Source: Gammaproteobacteria bacterium (lineage in GTDB: Bacteria > Pseudomonadota > Gammaproteobacteria > Pseudomonadales > Pseudomonadaceae). From it: DNA of 40,748 bases. Below the pieces are notes generated by a model. The model was not told the origin of the DNA. It was given only the letters and a program-made list of their open reading frames with translations, and made no database searches. The stretch lies in the NCBI GenBank assembly GCA_018827205.1, contig JAHJXZ010000062.1, positions 1 through 40,748 on the forward strand, given 5' to 3'. The translations under genes and the position numbers were made by a program. This document shows, piece after piece, positions 7,959 through 15,818 of this stretch (positions are counted from its first letter, which is position 1; every line of letters starts with the position of its first letter).

Positions 7959-9920
7959 TTATTGCGGGCATTTGCTTGGCTTGCTATTTCGTTCAGTGGC
8001 GATAATAGGCAATGTTAACGTGACATTCACGCCGGCTGTAGTTGAGTGCAATAGAATTTCAGCGCCTATTGAGGCTGCGCGGCGCAATTGGTTCTTAAGG
8101 CCCTTGCCGCTAAAACATGCGGAATGCTCTTTCGTAAATCCTTGGCCATTATCGATGATGATCACTCTGACATGAGTGGCATCAGAGGATGTGGTGATAC
8201 GAACTTCTGTCGCGTTGGTGTGCTTGATAATATTCGAGAACGTCTCTTGTAGGATGCGCAAGATATGTAATGCATTGCGAGGGTCAAGCCAGTCAATTGC
8301 GGGAACGTTTTGAATGTCCCAGCGCAAGCGTATTCCGGCGCTTTCCAGGCGAGGTGTTAGGCGGAACCTTAATGTTGCCAGTAGCAGTAATAAATCGGCC
8401 TCTACCGGCTCCATTGAGTCGATAGTTAGTTTCAGGTCTTCTATGCAGTTTTTCAGTACATCGGTCAGCGAGGGTGCATCAAGGTGGCCTTTCTCCGCTT
8501 CCAATAATGCAATGATAAGTGATGAGCCCATGCCGTCATGCATGTCTTGCATTAGTCGCTGACGTTCATTGCTGAGTGTCTGACGATGTTCTATTTCGCG
8601 TAATCGTTGATGGCTTTTCGTTAGCTCATTCTCGCGTTCTTGCAAGCGAAAGGCCAAGTTGGCGTTGGTTTTTTTGACGTTCTCGTTGGCTTCGAGAAAG
8701 CGCTTAAAAATAATACTCATTACAATCAGAAAGGCGCCAATATTACTATAAGGTCCTATGTAAATGGACTCGATACTTAAATAGTTATTTTGTAGAAGCC
8801 AGTCATGGCAACCAAACAGCATGCCGGCTATTGCCCAGCCGCTTAACAATAAGCCGTCCTTGCACTCAGCCTGCCATGATTGGTATGCGCCAGCCCCCGC
8901 GACTAAAGAACCAGTGAGGATTAATGCGCAGTAGATCAGCGGTGACAGGGAATAGGCATTCAATAGCCCGGAAAACATTGGCAGAGTCAGTGCACCGGCC
9001 AAAAGCGTAACCAGCGTGACTAGAGCACTTAACCAGCCGTTCGGGCGATGGTGAAGGCTGCGTAGGAAAAAATGGGTAACCAGGACCATCCAGAATAGAG
9101 AGTTTATTGTTAGCCAGCTGAACCAATATTCCGGCATGGGCAGTTCGGTTTCGCCAACGTAATAGTGCAAAGTGCGAATAAATGATGCGGTTGAAATAAA
9201 GAAAAACAACAGGTACGAGTACTCATGGCGTGATCTGCACCAAACAAAAAATGAGAATAATCCGACAGCGAGAAATACCACGCTACTGGTATACGGTAGC
9301 TGCACTTGTAGCAGGTGTCGAAGCCGGTAACGCCAGTTCAGGCTGCTGCTTTCTTGAACCCATACAGAGGAAATACCGCCACCCGAATCGCTTGGGCGTT
9401 GGATGCGCAAGAGAATAGTGCTGGGGCTTGGTGTGTTAGCGGTTGAGTTTAAAGAGATACTGAGGGGGATGTTCCAGCCGTTCCAATATACGCCACTATG
9501 TGACATGTAAATAAGCTGGCCGTCGGCGTAAATGGCGAGATTGCCATCTGTTTTCCAGCGTGGAATATAAAGTTGATGTTGCTTTTCTGATGCTGAAGCG
9601 GGAAGTTTCAGACGATACCAGGTTTCTATGATAGATGCTTTAGCGTTTCCATACTCAGCTGTTGCGGGAATCAATTGTCGAGTCAAGGCGTGTGGCAGGT
9701 TAACGGTCGCCCATTTGTCAGGCAGCAGTCGCTCATTAACCAGCTGAGGTGGGGGGCTAAAATCCTGGTCGGGGATGCTCAGTAGTTGCGCAGTGGTAAT
9801 GTGTAAGGGCGACTCAGCTGCAGTGGCTAAAGGAATAAATACAGCTAGCAATGCAGTCGTCAGTAGTAAGATTCCGAACCATGGCTTAAGCACCCAACAA
9901 TCCTTGACTACGTGCTTCAT
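7959..9920 (-). CDS. 7TMR-DISM sensor histidine kinase (HisKA_3 type)
   Basis: A 653-residue membrane sensor kinase. A signal peptide (about residues 1-36) precedes an extracytoplasmic 7TMR-DISM-type domain (about 45-190), a seven-helix membrane region (about 195-415) and a short coiled coil. The HisKA_3 dimerisation domain carries the phospho-acceptor His461 in DMHDGMGSS, and the HATPase domain has ETFSNIIKH and DNGQGF. This is the NarX/DesK class that partners NarL-type regulators; the partner is encoded just upstream and overlaps it by 35 bases, so translation is coupled. Base composition is clearly lower in GC than the flanks (line 8701-8760 has only 20 G/C of 60), suggesting a different history. 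Because the pair is divergent from the Tad locus, control of the pilus genes is inferred. The ligand is unknown. Confidence 0.88.
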   Translation of the reverse strand: MKHVVKDCWVLKPWFGILLLTTALLAVFIPLATAAESPLHITTAQLLSIPDQDFSPPPQLVNERLLPDKWATVNLPHALTRQLIPATAEYGNAKASIIETWYRLKLPASASEKQHQLYIPRWKTDGNLAIYADGQLIYMSHSGVYWNGWNIPLSISLNSTANTPSPSTILLRIQRPSDSGGGISSVWVQESSSLNWRYRLRHLLQVQLPYTSSVVFLAVGLFSFFVWCRSRHEYSYLLFFFISTASFIRTLHYYVGETELPMPEYWFSWLTINSLFWMVLVTHFFLRSLHHRPNGWLSALVTLVTLLAGALTLPMFSGLLNAYSLSPLIYCALILTGSLVAGAGAYQSWQAECKDGLLLSGWAIAGMLFGCHDWLLQNNYLSIESIYIGPYSNIGAFLIVMSIIFKRFLEANENVKKTNANLAFRLQERENELTKSHQRLREIEHRQTLSNERQRLMQDMHDGMGSSLIIALLEAEKGHLDAPSLTDVLKNCIEDLKLTIDSMEPVEADLLLLLATLRFRLTPRLESAGIRLRWDIQNVPAIDWLDPRNALHILRILQETFSNIIKHTNATEVRITTSSDATHVRVIIIDNGQGFTKEHSACFSGKGLKNQLRRAASIGAEILLHSTTAGVNVTLTLPIIATERNSKPSKCPQ

Positions 9921-10572
9921 ATATCGCTTCTGTTTTCGAACTGACTTCTAGTTTCTTATAAATTCGCCGTACGAAGGTCAGAACCGTATGGCGTGATACG
10001 CCCATCAGTCCGGCAATCTCATCCGAATTAAAGCCTTTGGTGATGTACTCCAGCACCTGCTGTTCTCGGGTGGACAAGCGCGCGCGGGCAGCGTTGGTTG
10101 AGGTGGGTGTCAGGGGCTGTGTCGTGTCTGGTTGGCGAAAGCGCATGAGGATCTGCCGGGCGATCAGCGGGCTGATCGGGCTGCCGCCTTGGTGCAGGCT
10201 GCGAATTTCCGCAGCAATGCTAGCGGTGCTGCTGTCTTTAAGCAGGTAGCCGGTCGCGCCGGCCTCAAGGGACTGCATTACATGCAGCTCATCGCCAAAA
10301 GCAGTGCTGACCATGATGTTGCACTCGGGCCATTTGGCATGGGCGGCACGAATGACATCGATGCCCGAGCCGTCCGGCAGGCCTAGATCAACCAACAGAA
10401 CATCCGCCGGCGCATGGTCGAGGATGTTTAAGCCTTCAATGCGCGTGCTCAACACGGCCACCAGTTGCATATCGGTTGCTGTGGTGAAAGTCTGCCGCAG
10501 TGCTTGCTGAAAGGTTACATCGTCCTCAACCAGGATCACTCGAATCGGCATGCTGTCATTTTCGCTGCGCAT
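9886..10572 (-). CDS. NarL/FixJ-family response regulator
   Basis: A 228-residue regulator. The receiver domain (about residues 8-125) has the acidic pair Asp17/Asp18, phospho-acceptor Asp62 in LLVDLGLPDG, and the Lys of LLKDSS. The C-terminal LuxR-type helix-turn-helix (about 165-228) has LSTREQQVLEYI and the recognition segment VSRHTVLTFVRRIYKKL. It is paired with the histidine kinase that follows. Start at 10572 is preferred because AGGATC lies upstream; Met8 is an alternative. It lies divergently from the Flp-pilin gene across 256 bases, so Tad-pilus control is the natural hypothesis. Unlike PprB, the known P. aeruginosa Tad regulator, it is not fused to further domains. Confidence 0.92.
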   Translation of the reverse strand: MRSENDSMPIRVILVEDDVTFQQALRQTFTTATDMQLVAVLSTRIEGLNILDHAPADVLLVDLGLPDGSGIDVIRAAHAKWPECNIMVSTAFGDELHVMQSLEAGATGYLLKDSSTASIAAEIRSLHQGGSPISPLIARQILMRFRQPDTTQPLTPTSTNAARARLSTREQQVLEYITKGFNSDEIAGLMGVSRHTVLTFVRRIYKKLEVSSKTEAIYEARSQGLLGA

Positions 10573-10828
10573 CTTGATCCTGAATGAGACGAGTTCATTG
10601 CTGCGATAGTAGCGCAGCTCTCCAGGCGGTATTGCCTTTACGGCTCAAGGCGGCAGCTTTATCTGTAGCTATAAGTGGGGACATACGATGCGGGTTGCTC
10701 TCGCTTAGCATCGGTGTACGAGAACGGTGCCTATGGCAGGGCGCCGGTCATCACCGCCCAGGTCAGTGAGTGGTTACGCCAGCAACCCTCCACCCAGAAC
10801 ACACTCGGCCTAGACCAGAGGAAGCACC
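10573..10828. promoter_or_regulatory. Divergent control region between the two-component pair and the Tad locus
   Basis: The 256 bases hold two dyads that could be operators. GCTGCG (10600-10605) and CGCAGC (10613-10618), spacer 7, form a perfect inverted repeat 28 bases upstream of the regulator start. TCTCG (10699-10703) and CGAGA (10719-10723), spacer 15, lie nearer the pilin gene. No clear sigma-70 or sigma-54 promoter was recognised. The pilin ATG at 10829 is preceded by AGAGGAAG. Confidence 0.4.
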
Positions 10829-11086
10829 ATGTCCATTAAGTTGCGCGCCCGCCAGTTGGGCCAAGGCATGACCGAGTACATCATCATCGTGGCCCTGATC
10901 GCGATCTCGGCCATCGTGGTTTACAACCTGTTCGGCAGCACCGTGCGCGAGCAGGTCGGTGACATGGCGGCGGAGCTGGGCGGTGGCGAAGCTACGCAGG
11001 CGGCCGCCACAACGGGAGGCGAGGCGCAGACAGCTGCCGGTGCCAAGCACAACCTGAGCAGCTTCAAGCAAGACGAACGCAAGTAA
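10829..11086 (+). CDS. Flp-type pilin (major prepilin of the Tad pilus)
   Basis: An 85-residue prepilin. The leader MSIKLRARQLG is followed by QGMTEYIIIV, giving a class III cleavage site G|QGMTE with the conserved Glu at +5 and Tyr at +6, then a hydrophobic helix (about residues 15-35). The mature part is about 74 residues, longer than the classic Flp1 pilin of about 50, with an Ala/Gly/Thr-rich C-terminal tail (about 50-75) and a polar end. It is first in the locus, closest to the divergent regulator, as expected for the major subunit. No prepilin peptidase lies in the window, so processing by one encoded elsewhere (PilD or TadV) is assumed. Confidence 0.88.
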   Translation: MSIKLRARQLGQGMTEYIIIVALIAISAIVVYNLFGSTVREQVGDMAAELGGGEATQAAATTGGEAQTAAGAKHNLSSFKQDERK

Positions 11087-11107
11087 TAAGCGCCAGATAT
11101 CTCGGTT

Positions 11108-13084
11108 GTGAGCGCGCGCCGACAGTCGGGGCAGGCCATGGTTTTTGGCCTGTTCTTTATCGGCATCGCACTGATCGGTCTGATCCTGATGTACAACCAC
11201 GGGGTAATGACCCGTGATCGTGTACAGGTCGAAAACGCCGCTGATGCGGCGGCCTATTCGCAAGCCAAGCTGTTTGCCCGTCACCAGAACCTGATCGCAT
11301 ACACCAACCGCGCCATCGTCGCCAATGAGATGTCGGTCGGTCAGGTGGTGGCGCTGATGTCTTGGTCCAAGCGCTACGCCAATATTCCGCGCTGGGTGAA
11401 CAGCTTTCCGGCGTATCAGATCCCCATCGTACCGGCACCCAAACCGACAGTCGGGGATGTGCTGTCCACCATCACGCTGCCCTATCAGATACTGGGCACT
11501 GTGACGGGGGCGGCAGCCAAGCCGTTGCTCAGCATCTACCCCGATGTGATTTCCAGCTTCAACTTGGTGATGGGCTTCTTTCAAAAAATCTTTGCGGTGG
11601 CAACGCTGGAAGCGCAGTTCACTACGCCAATAAACATAGTCAACCGGCATGAAATGCCGGACACCAGCGATGACCTGAAAGTGGTCACCCTTAGCCATCT
11701 GTTGCTGGTGCAGAACTTTATCCTCACGTACTTCGCCAGCGATTTGAATTTGAGCAGCCTGACCAGCCAGGCGAAAAGTGCCAGCACGGCCGCTGGCGGC
11801 AGCGCCGCCTCATCCGATGACTTTGTCGCCGACTTTCTTGGTAGCCTGGCGCCCTCGACCATGCTGGTCAATACCGCGCCGGAGAAGTACGACAGCAGCA
11901 ACACCCAGAATGCCGACAACAGCTCCGCACGCACGGCTGGCCGCCAGTATGCGGCGATCATGAACAGCAACCGTAATGACTGGCTGGACGCACGTAACTT
12001 TAATGCAACAGCCAAATTGGGCATTCCGGAAATTTCGATAACCCTCCTCGCGCTGAAGCTGACCTTTAGCTTCAACCTTGAAGTCGGCGTGTTTAACAAC
12101 GGCGGTACAGCCTATGTCTATAACCCGCAGAGCAGCGCGGCCACTGGCAAAGGCATCCCGCGCTATGGCTGGACCTCGGTCGACTTCAGCTCGATGGGTT
12201 TTAAAATAGCCGTACCACTGAAATTGGAGCTCTGCCTGCCAAAACCCATTGGCTGCTTAACCATTCTCAACACGACTATCGGCTTCGGCCTAGGGCTACC
12301 ACTGGGCGGCGGCACACACCAGATCGTGGCAAAAGCGGGCGACCAGTTCTTGATCGGTCCACAGTGGGGCAGCCCCACGCAAAATTCCCCGCCAGGCAGC
12401 TCAAGCCCCTATGGCGAAGCGATGCAGTCGGTACATGCGACGACATGGGCATGGGGAAACACCCTGGCGGCCTTCGGTGCCAACCAAGCAGAAGACGTCA
12501 GCACCGGCTATGGCGGCGCGCCCTCATTTTTCAGCCTCGGCCGTGACTATCAGGCCCGTGGCACCAGCAACGAATTTACTGTGGCAGTGGCCAAGCCACT
12601 GGGTAGTCTGCGCACCAGCGACAACCCTGCAAGCCTGGGCTTGGATACCGGCACGTTTGCCCTCGACACCCAGGGCGTAACCGACAACGCGCTGTCGTCG
12701 CTGTGGGGCGGGCCCGACCACATGATGACCATCGCCTCGGCGGAATCCTACTTCGCCCCACCGCCGGGCCGGGTAGAAAGCCCCAACCAGTTCAGCCCTT
12801 TCTGGGATGCCAGGCTGCGCGAACCCAGCCGTGTGGTGCAGATGATCGCCGCTGGGCAAATCGACCTGATGGCCGTGCTGGGCATACAACCGGGTGCCAG
12901 TACCTCGGCCATTGTGGGGGCGGTGCTCGATTTGGGGCTGAAAAAGCTTATCGAGCCGGGCAAGGATAGGGTGCTGGAAAAATTGCCCTCGGTTATCAGC
13001 GGCCCGGTTAAGCCGGTGCTCGACCAGTTCGTCGACACGGTCACCGGCACCGCCAGCGGTGCCGTCTCCGAGTTGGTGAAATAA
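11108..13084 (+). CDS. TadG-like pilus assembly protein
   Basis: A 658-residue protein with the N-terminal TadE/G-like signature (PF13400 type): GQAMVFGLFFIG transmembrane anchor, then RDRVQVENAADAAAYSQA, in which the NAADAAA motif is diagnostic. The remainder is a large extracytoplasmic region rich in Ser, Ala and Gly, with a Cys pair around the LCLPKPIGCLT segment. No von Willebrand A domain with a MIDAS motif was seen, unlike canonical TadG. The GTG start lies 21 bases after the pilin stop. Position +5 after the putative cleavage Gly is Phe, not Glu, so it may be retained as a membrane anchor rather than processed. It is probably a minor pilin or assembly factor. Confidence 0.8.
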   Translation: MSARRQSGQAMVFGLFFIGIALIGLILMYNHGVMTRDRVQVENAADAAAYSQAKLFARHQNLIAYTNRAIVANEMSVGQVVALMSWSKRYANIPRWVNSFPAYQIPIVPAPKPTVGDVLSTITLPYQILGTVTGAAAKPLLSIYPDVISSFNLVMGFFQKIFAVATLEAQFTTPINIVNRHEMPDTSDDLKVVTLSHLLLVQNFILTYFASDLNLSSLTSQAKSASTAAGGSAASSDDFVADFLGSLAPSTMLVNTAPEKYDSSNTQNADNSSARTAGRQYAAIMNSNRNDWLDARNFNATAKLGIPEISITLLALKLTFSFNLEVGVFNNGGTAYVYNPQSSAATGKGIPRYGWTSVDFSSMGFKIAVPLKLELCLPKPIGCLTILNTTIGFGLGLPLGGGTHQIVAKAGDQFLIGPQWGSPTQNSPPGSSSPYGEAMQSVHATTWAWGNTLAAFGANQAEDVSTGYGGAPSFFSLGRDYQARGTSNEFTVAVAKPLGSLRTSDNPASLGLDTGTFALDTQGVTDNALSSLWGGPDHMMTIASAESYFAPPPGRVESPNQFSPFWDARLREPSRVVQMIAAGQIDLMAVLGIQPGASTSAIVGAVLDLGLKKLIEPGKDRVLEKLPSVISGPVKPVLDQFVDTVTGTASGAVSELVK

Positions 13085-13086
13085 GC

Positions 13087-13998
13087 ATGGCCACGCCGAC
13101 TTACAGCGCCCGCCTGCGCGGGCAGGCCATGGCGGAATTTGTCGTGATGGTTGCAGGCGGCGTACTGCTGCTGTTTGTGCTGGTGCCGGTGGTAGCCAAG
13201 CTGGCTGACATGGCCTACACCGCCCAACAGGTGGCGCGATATGTAGCCTGGGAGCGCACCGTCTGGTTCGACACCAACAAAGCACCGGGCGAAACCGACA
13301 GCGGTGACACCGCCCAGCGCGGCAATGAGGCGGTATTGAAAAGCGCGGAAAAACGCCTGATGTCTTACTCCGCCGATATCCAGCCGTTCACCGCCGCCGA
13401 CATCGACGGCAGCGCCAATACCGCCAGCAATCACAGCCTGTGGCGCTGGACGCATGGCAGCGCAGGCAAGCCGATGACGGCCACTGGCAGCATGCCGAGC
13501 CACTCCAGCCTAAGTGCAGAAGACACTCCCTCCTATAGCTACGACGTTATCGGCATTTACAACGACGCCATGGGCGGCGTGATGAAAGTGCTGAGCTTTT
13601 TGAAAATCGCCAAAGATGACGATTTTCTGCAAGTCGCCCACGAGACCGAGAACCTCTACAACCCCACGGTGGTGATTCCCGTGGCTATGGCCGGCAGTCG
13701 GCTGGGCAGTAAGCCGTTGTTCGGCGGCACCCTGGATAAACAACTGAACATTCGCGCGCAGTCCGCCGTACTCGCCGACGGATGGAACGCCCAGGGCGAT
13801 GAGCACTTCAAGGAGCGCGCCGACGATTTTGCCGTGGGCACCATGCTCAGCAATCCGCTGATAGAAACCATTATCTCGACCATCGGCATCTTTGAACCCT
13901 CGTTCAAGGATGTCGAGTTCGACTATGTCGGCACCGAGCCTATTCCGGATAAGCCGGCCAAATGCACCACCAGCACCGGGTTCTGTTACTTCGAATAG
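13087..13998 (+). CDS. TadE-like minor prepilin (long form)
   Basis: A 303-residue protein with a TadE-like start: RGQAMAEFVVMVAGG gives a class III site G|QAMAE with Glu at +5, then one hydrophobic helix (about residues 17-37). Its body is longer than the usual 150-200-residue TadE. It includes ARYVAWERTVWFD just after the helix and a Cys pair near the C-terminus (CTTSTGFCYFE), which could form a disulphide. Only 2 bases separate it from the upstream stop. It probably forms a pseudopilin in the Tad machine. The class is well supported; the exact role is not. Confidence 0.8.
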   Translation: MATPTYSARLRGQAMAEFVVMVAGGVLLLFVLVPVVAKLADMAYTAQQVARYVAWERTVWFDTNKAPGETDSGDTAQRGNEAVLKSAEKRLMSYSADIQPFTAADIDGSANTASNHSLWRWTHGSAGKPMTATGSMPSHSSLSAEDTPSYSYDVIGIYNDAMGGVMKVLSFLKIAKDDDFLQVAHETENLYNPTVVIPVAMAGSRLGSKPLFGGTLDKQLNIRAQSAVLADGWNAQGDEHFKERADDFAVGTMLSNPLIETIISTIGIFEPSFKDVEFDYVGTEPIPDKPAKCTTSTGFCYFE

Positions 13999-14001
13999 CC
14001 T

Positions 14002-14667
14002 ATGAAAATAATCATGCCGCTCTTAATCACCGTGTTACTGGCCGCCAATGGCGCGTGGGCCGAGTGTGACTATGACGATTTTCCGCTGATGCCCGACATG
14101 CTGGTTGCCACTATCGGCAGCAACATTCAGTGGAACCATACCCCGATGGCGGGCCGCAGTTTTCGTGTGCCGGCCAACCTGGCAACCGTCAAAGCGTTTT
14201 ACGCCAAGGCCTGGGCCGACGAGGTCGACTTCTCGGAATTCAACGGTTGGGGGCAGATTCTGCACATCAACCAACACTGCATGATGATGATCCAGGTAAA
14301 GCGCCAGAACGACCGTTTCAGCTTTGGCCAGATGGTCATCACCAACCCACCGGGGAGCGCAGTAGCCTCTCAAGTGTTGGGTGATGGCATGCCAGTTCCA
14401 CCGGGTGCTCATGTAGTCAGCGATATGCGCAGTGATGACGATATTCGCCAAGGCCGCCTGGTGCTGTTGCTCAATGAAGAGGACATGCACACCACCGCCC
14501 GCTGGTACGAAACTGATCTCAAGCAACAAGGTTGGAGCCTGGAGCAGCGCAGCCAACAGGCCAACGGCGTGGTGCTCAGCTATAGCCGCAAGCGTGAGCT
14601 GATGACAGTCGGCCTGTTACGCCATCAGGACAAGACCCAGATCCTGGTCAACCGGATGGATCGCTGA
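14002..14667 (+). CDS. Exported protein of unknown function in the Tad locus
   Basis: A 221-residue protein with a classical signal peptide (cleavage probably after AWA, residue 20) and a mature N-terminus starting ECDYDDFPLMP. No membrane segment or known domain follows. The C-terminal half resembles a small alpha/beta domain (TTARWYETDLKQQGW...VGLLRHQDKTQILVNRMDR) similar in style to periplasmic domains where a residue pair predicts binding, but the family was not recognised. It sits 3 bases after the TadE-like gene and its stop overlaps the ATG of the next gene (TGATG), so it belongs to the operon. It may be a periplasmic pilotin or adaptor, as RcpB/CpaD is absent; this is a guess. Confidence 0.7.
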   Translation: MKIIMPLLITVLLAANGAWAECDYDDFPLMPDMLVATIGSNIQWNHTPMAGRSFRVPANLATVKAFYAKAWADEVDFSEFNGWGQILHINQHCMMMIQVKRQNDRFSFGQMVITNPPGSAVASQVLGDGMPVPPGAHVVSDMRSDDDIRQGRLVLLLNEEDMHTTARWYETDLKQQGWSLEQRSQQANGVVLSYSRKRELMTVGLLRHQDKTQILVNRMDR

Positions 14668-15698
14668 TGAAGGCCCAACGTGGACAATCCATGACCGAGT
14701 ACCTGGTGGTGCTCGGCGTTACCGGCGCTGCGCTGATGCTGGCGGGCAATGATGTCGAGCGCCTGTTCGATAGCCTGCGCAGCAGCTACAAAACCTACTC
14801 CAGCGAGATGAACAAGGTTCAGCTGTACAACAACGAAGCCGTGCGGATCCTCGAGCCCAGCCCCGAACCGCCGTTCGATGACGGTCAGCCTGAGCCACTG
14901 CCGCCGACCGAGACGGAGCTGCCCACCAACGATGCCCTCGCGGTACTCAACGAGGTGTATGACGCCAACGGTGTGTACGTCGGGCGCGTGGTGAATGGCC
15001 AACTGCTTGCAGCCAATGGTGATGTGATCGGCACCTACGTCCTTGATGTATCGGGCAACAGCAGCCTGGTTGATGCCAATGACCAGGTTCTCTATCCCGG
15101 CTTCAGCATCAGCCAGGTCTTCGTCGACAGCAATGGCAAGCCGCTGGTGCTGCAAGCACTGGCCAACGCCAACGGTGAGGTGCTGGGTTTTGCCTATCTG
15201 GAAGGCAAAAAGTACTTCAATGCCATCACCGGCAAGGCGTTGGCCAAGCAACCCGAAGGGCTGACGCCCATCGCCACCCGTGACGTGCTGATGTACGCCC
15301 CTGATGGCAAAACCTTCGTCGCCGCGTATGAAGCCGCAGGCCTGGTGTATGCCAGGGGTGATGCCCTGCTTAGTAGCAGCGAAGCGTTCACCACCGCCAG
15401 GAAAATCGAGGGCGAGCTGGTCAGCCTCTACCTCACACCTACGACCGAAGCTGCCTGGAGCGAGCACTCCCTGTGCATCGTGCGTAGTTATGGCTGGGCC
15501 GCCGAGCAGGTCAGCCCATTACCGGCAAAAGGCGCAAGCGTGGCCATTGGCAGCAATGTGTCTGACCAGTTCAACGCCCCCGCCCCCCAACTCAGTTACG
15601 TAAACAGCACGGCGGATGCCTGCAAGGCACGCTTCTCCGTCCTGCAAACCAAGGACCCGGTTGCTATGAGCACGCAGTGGTCACTGCGGCGCAACTGA
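14667..15698 (+). CDS. Prepilin-like protein with D-x-x-G repeat region
   Basis: A 343-residue protein. MKAQRGQSMTEYLVVLG gives a class III site G|QSMTE with Glu +5 and Tyr +6, so the N-terminus looks like a Flp-type prepilin. A helix and an acidic Pro-rich linker (about residues 65-90) lead into degenerate repeats from about residue 97: DANGVYVGRVVNGQLL, AANGDVIGTYVLD, then weaker units ending near residue 190. These are of the same kind as the array in the RcpC-like protein downstream. The C-terminal third has two Cys residues that may pair. It is translationally coupled to the upstream gene. It is likely displayed on, or assembled with, the pilus; the repeats are unlike known Flp pilins. 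Confidence 0.72.
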   Translation: MKAQRGQSMTEYLVVLGVTGAALMLAGNDVERLFDSLRSSYKTYSSEMNKVQLYNNEAVRILEPSPEPPFDDGQPEPLPPTETELPTNDALAVLNEVYDANGVYVGRVVNGQLLAANGDVIGTYVLDVSGNSSLVDANDQVLYPGFSISQVFVDSNGKPLVLQALANANGEVLGFAYLEGKKYFNAITGKALAKQPEGLTPIATRDVLMYAPDGKTFVAAYEAAGLVYARGDALLSSSEAFTTARKIEGELVSLYLTPTTEAAWSEHSLCIVRSYGWAAEQVSPLPAKGASVAIGSNVSDQFNAPAPQLSYVNSTADACKARFSVLQTKDPVAMSTQWSLRRN

Positions 15699-15818
15699 GG
15701 CGCACGCAGCCTCCAAGCCAGAAACGCCAGAAACGCTCTAAAGCGTAGAAAACCATAAGAGACACCGAACCACTATTGCGCATCTGCGCCGACAGCACTT
15801 TTTGCATTGGGGAGCTAC
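15699..15818. other. Gap inside the Tad locus with small dyads
   Basis: These 120 bases form the largest gap between pilus genes. ACGCT (15733-15737) and AGCGT (15742-15746) form a short hairpin without a T-run, and GCGC repeats (15778-15789) form another. The gap may hold a second promoter for the rcpC-tad part. The GGGGAG ribosome site at about 15809 sets the rcpC start at the ATG 15819 rather than the in-frame TTG at 15807. Confidence 0.35.

Noticed and set aside
10763-11698. 311-codon frame opposite the Flp pilin and TadG-like start
   Set aside because: It has no recognisable domain and overlaps two better-supported genes.
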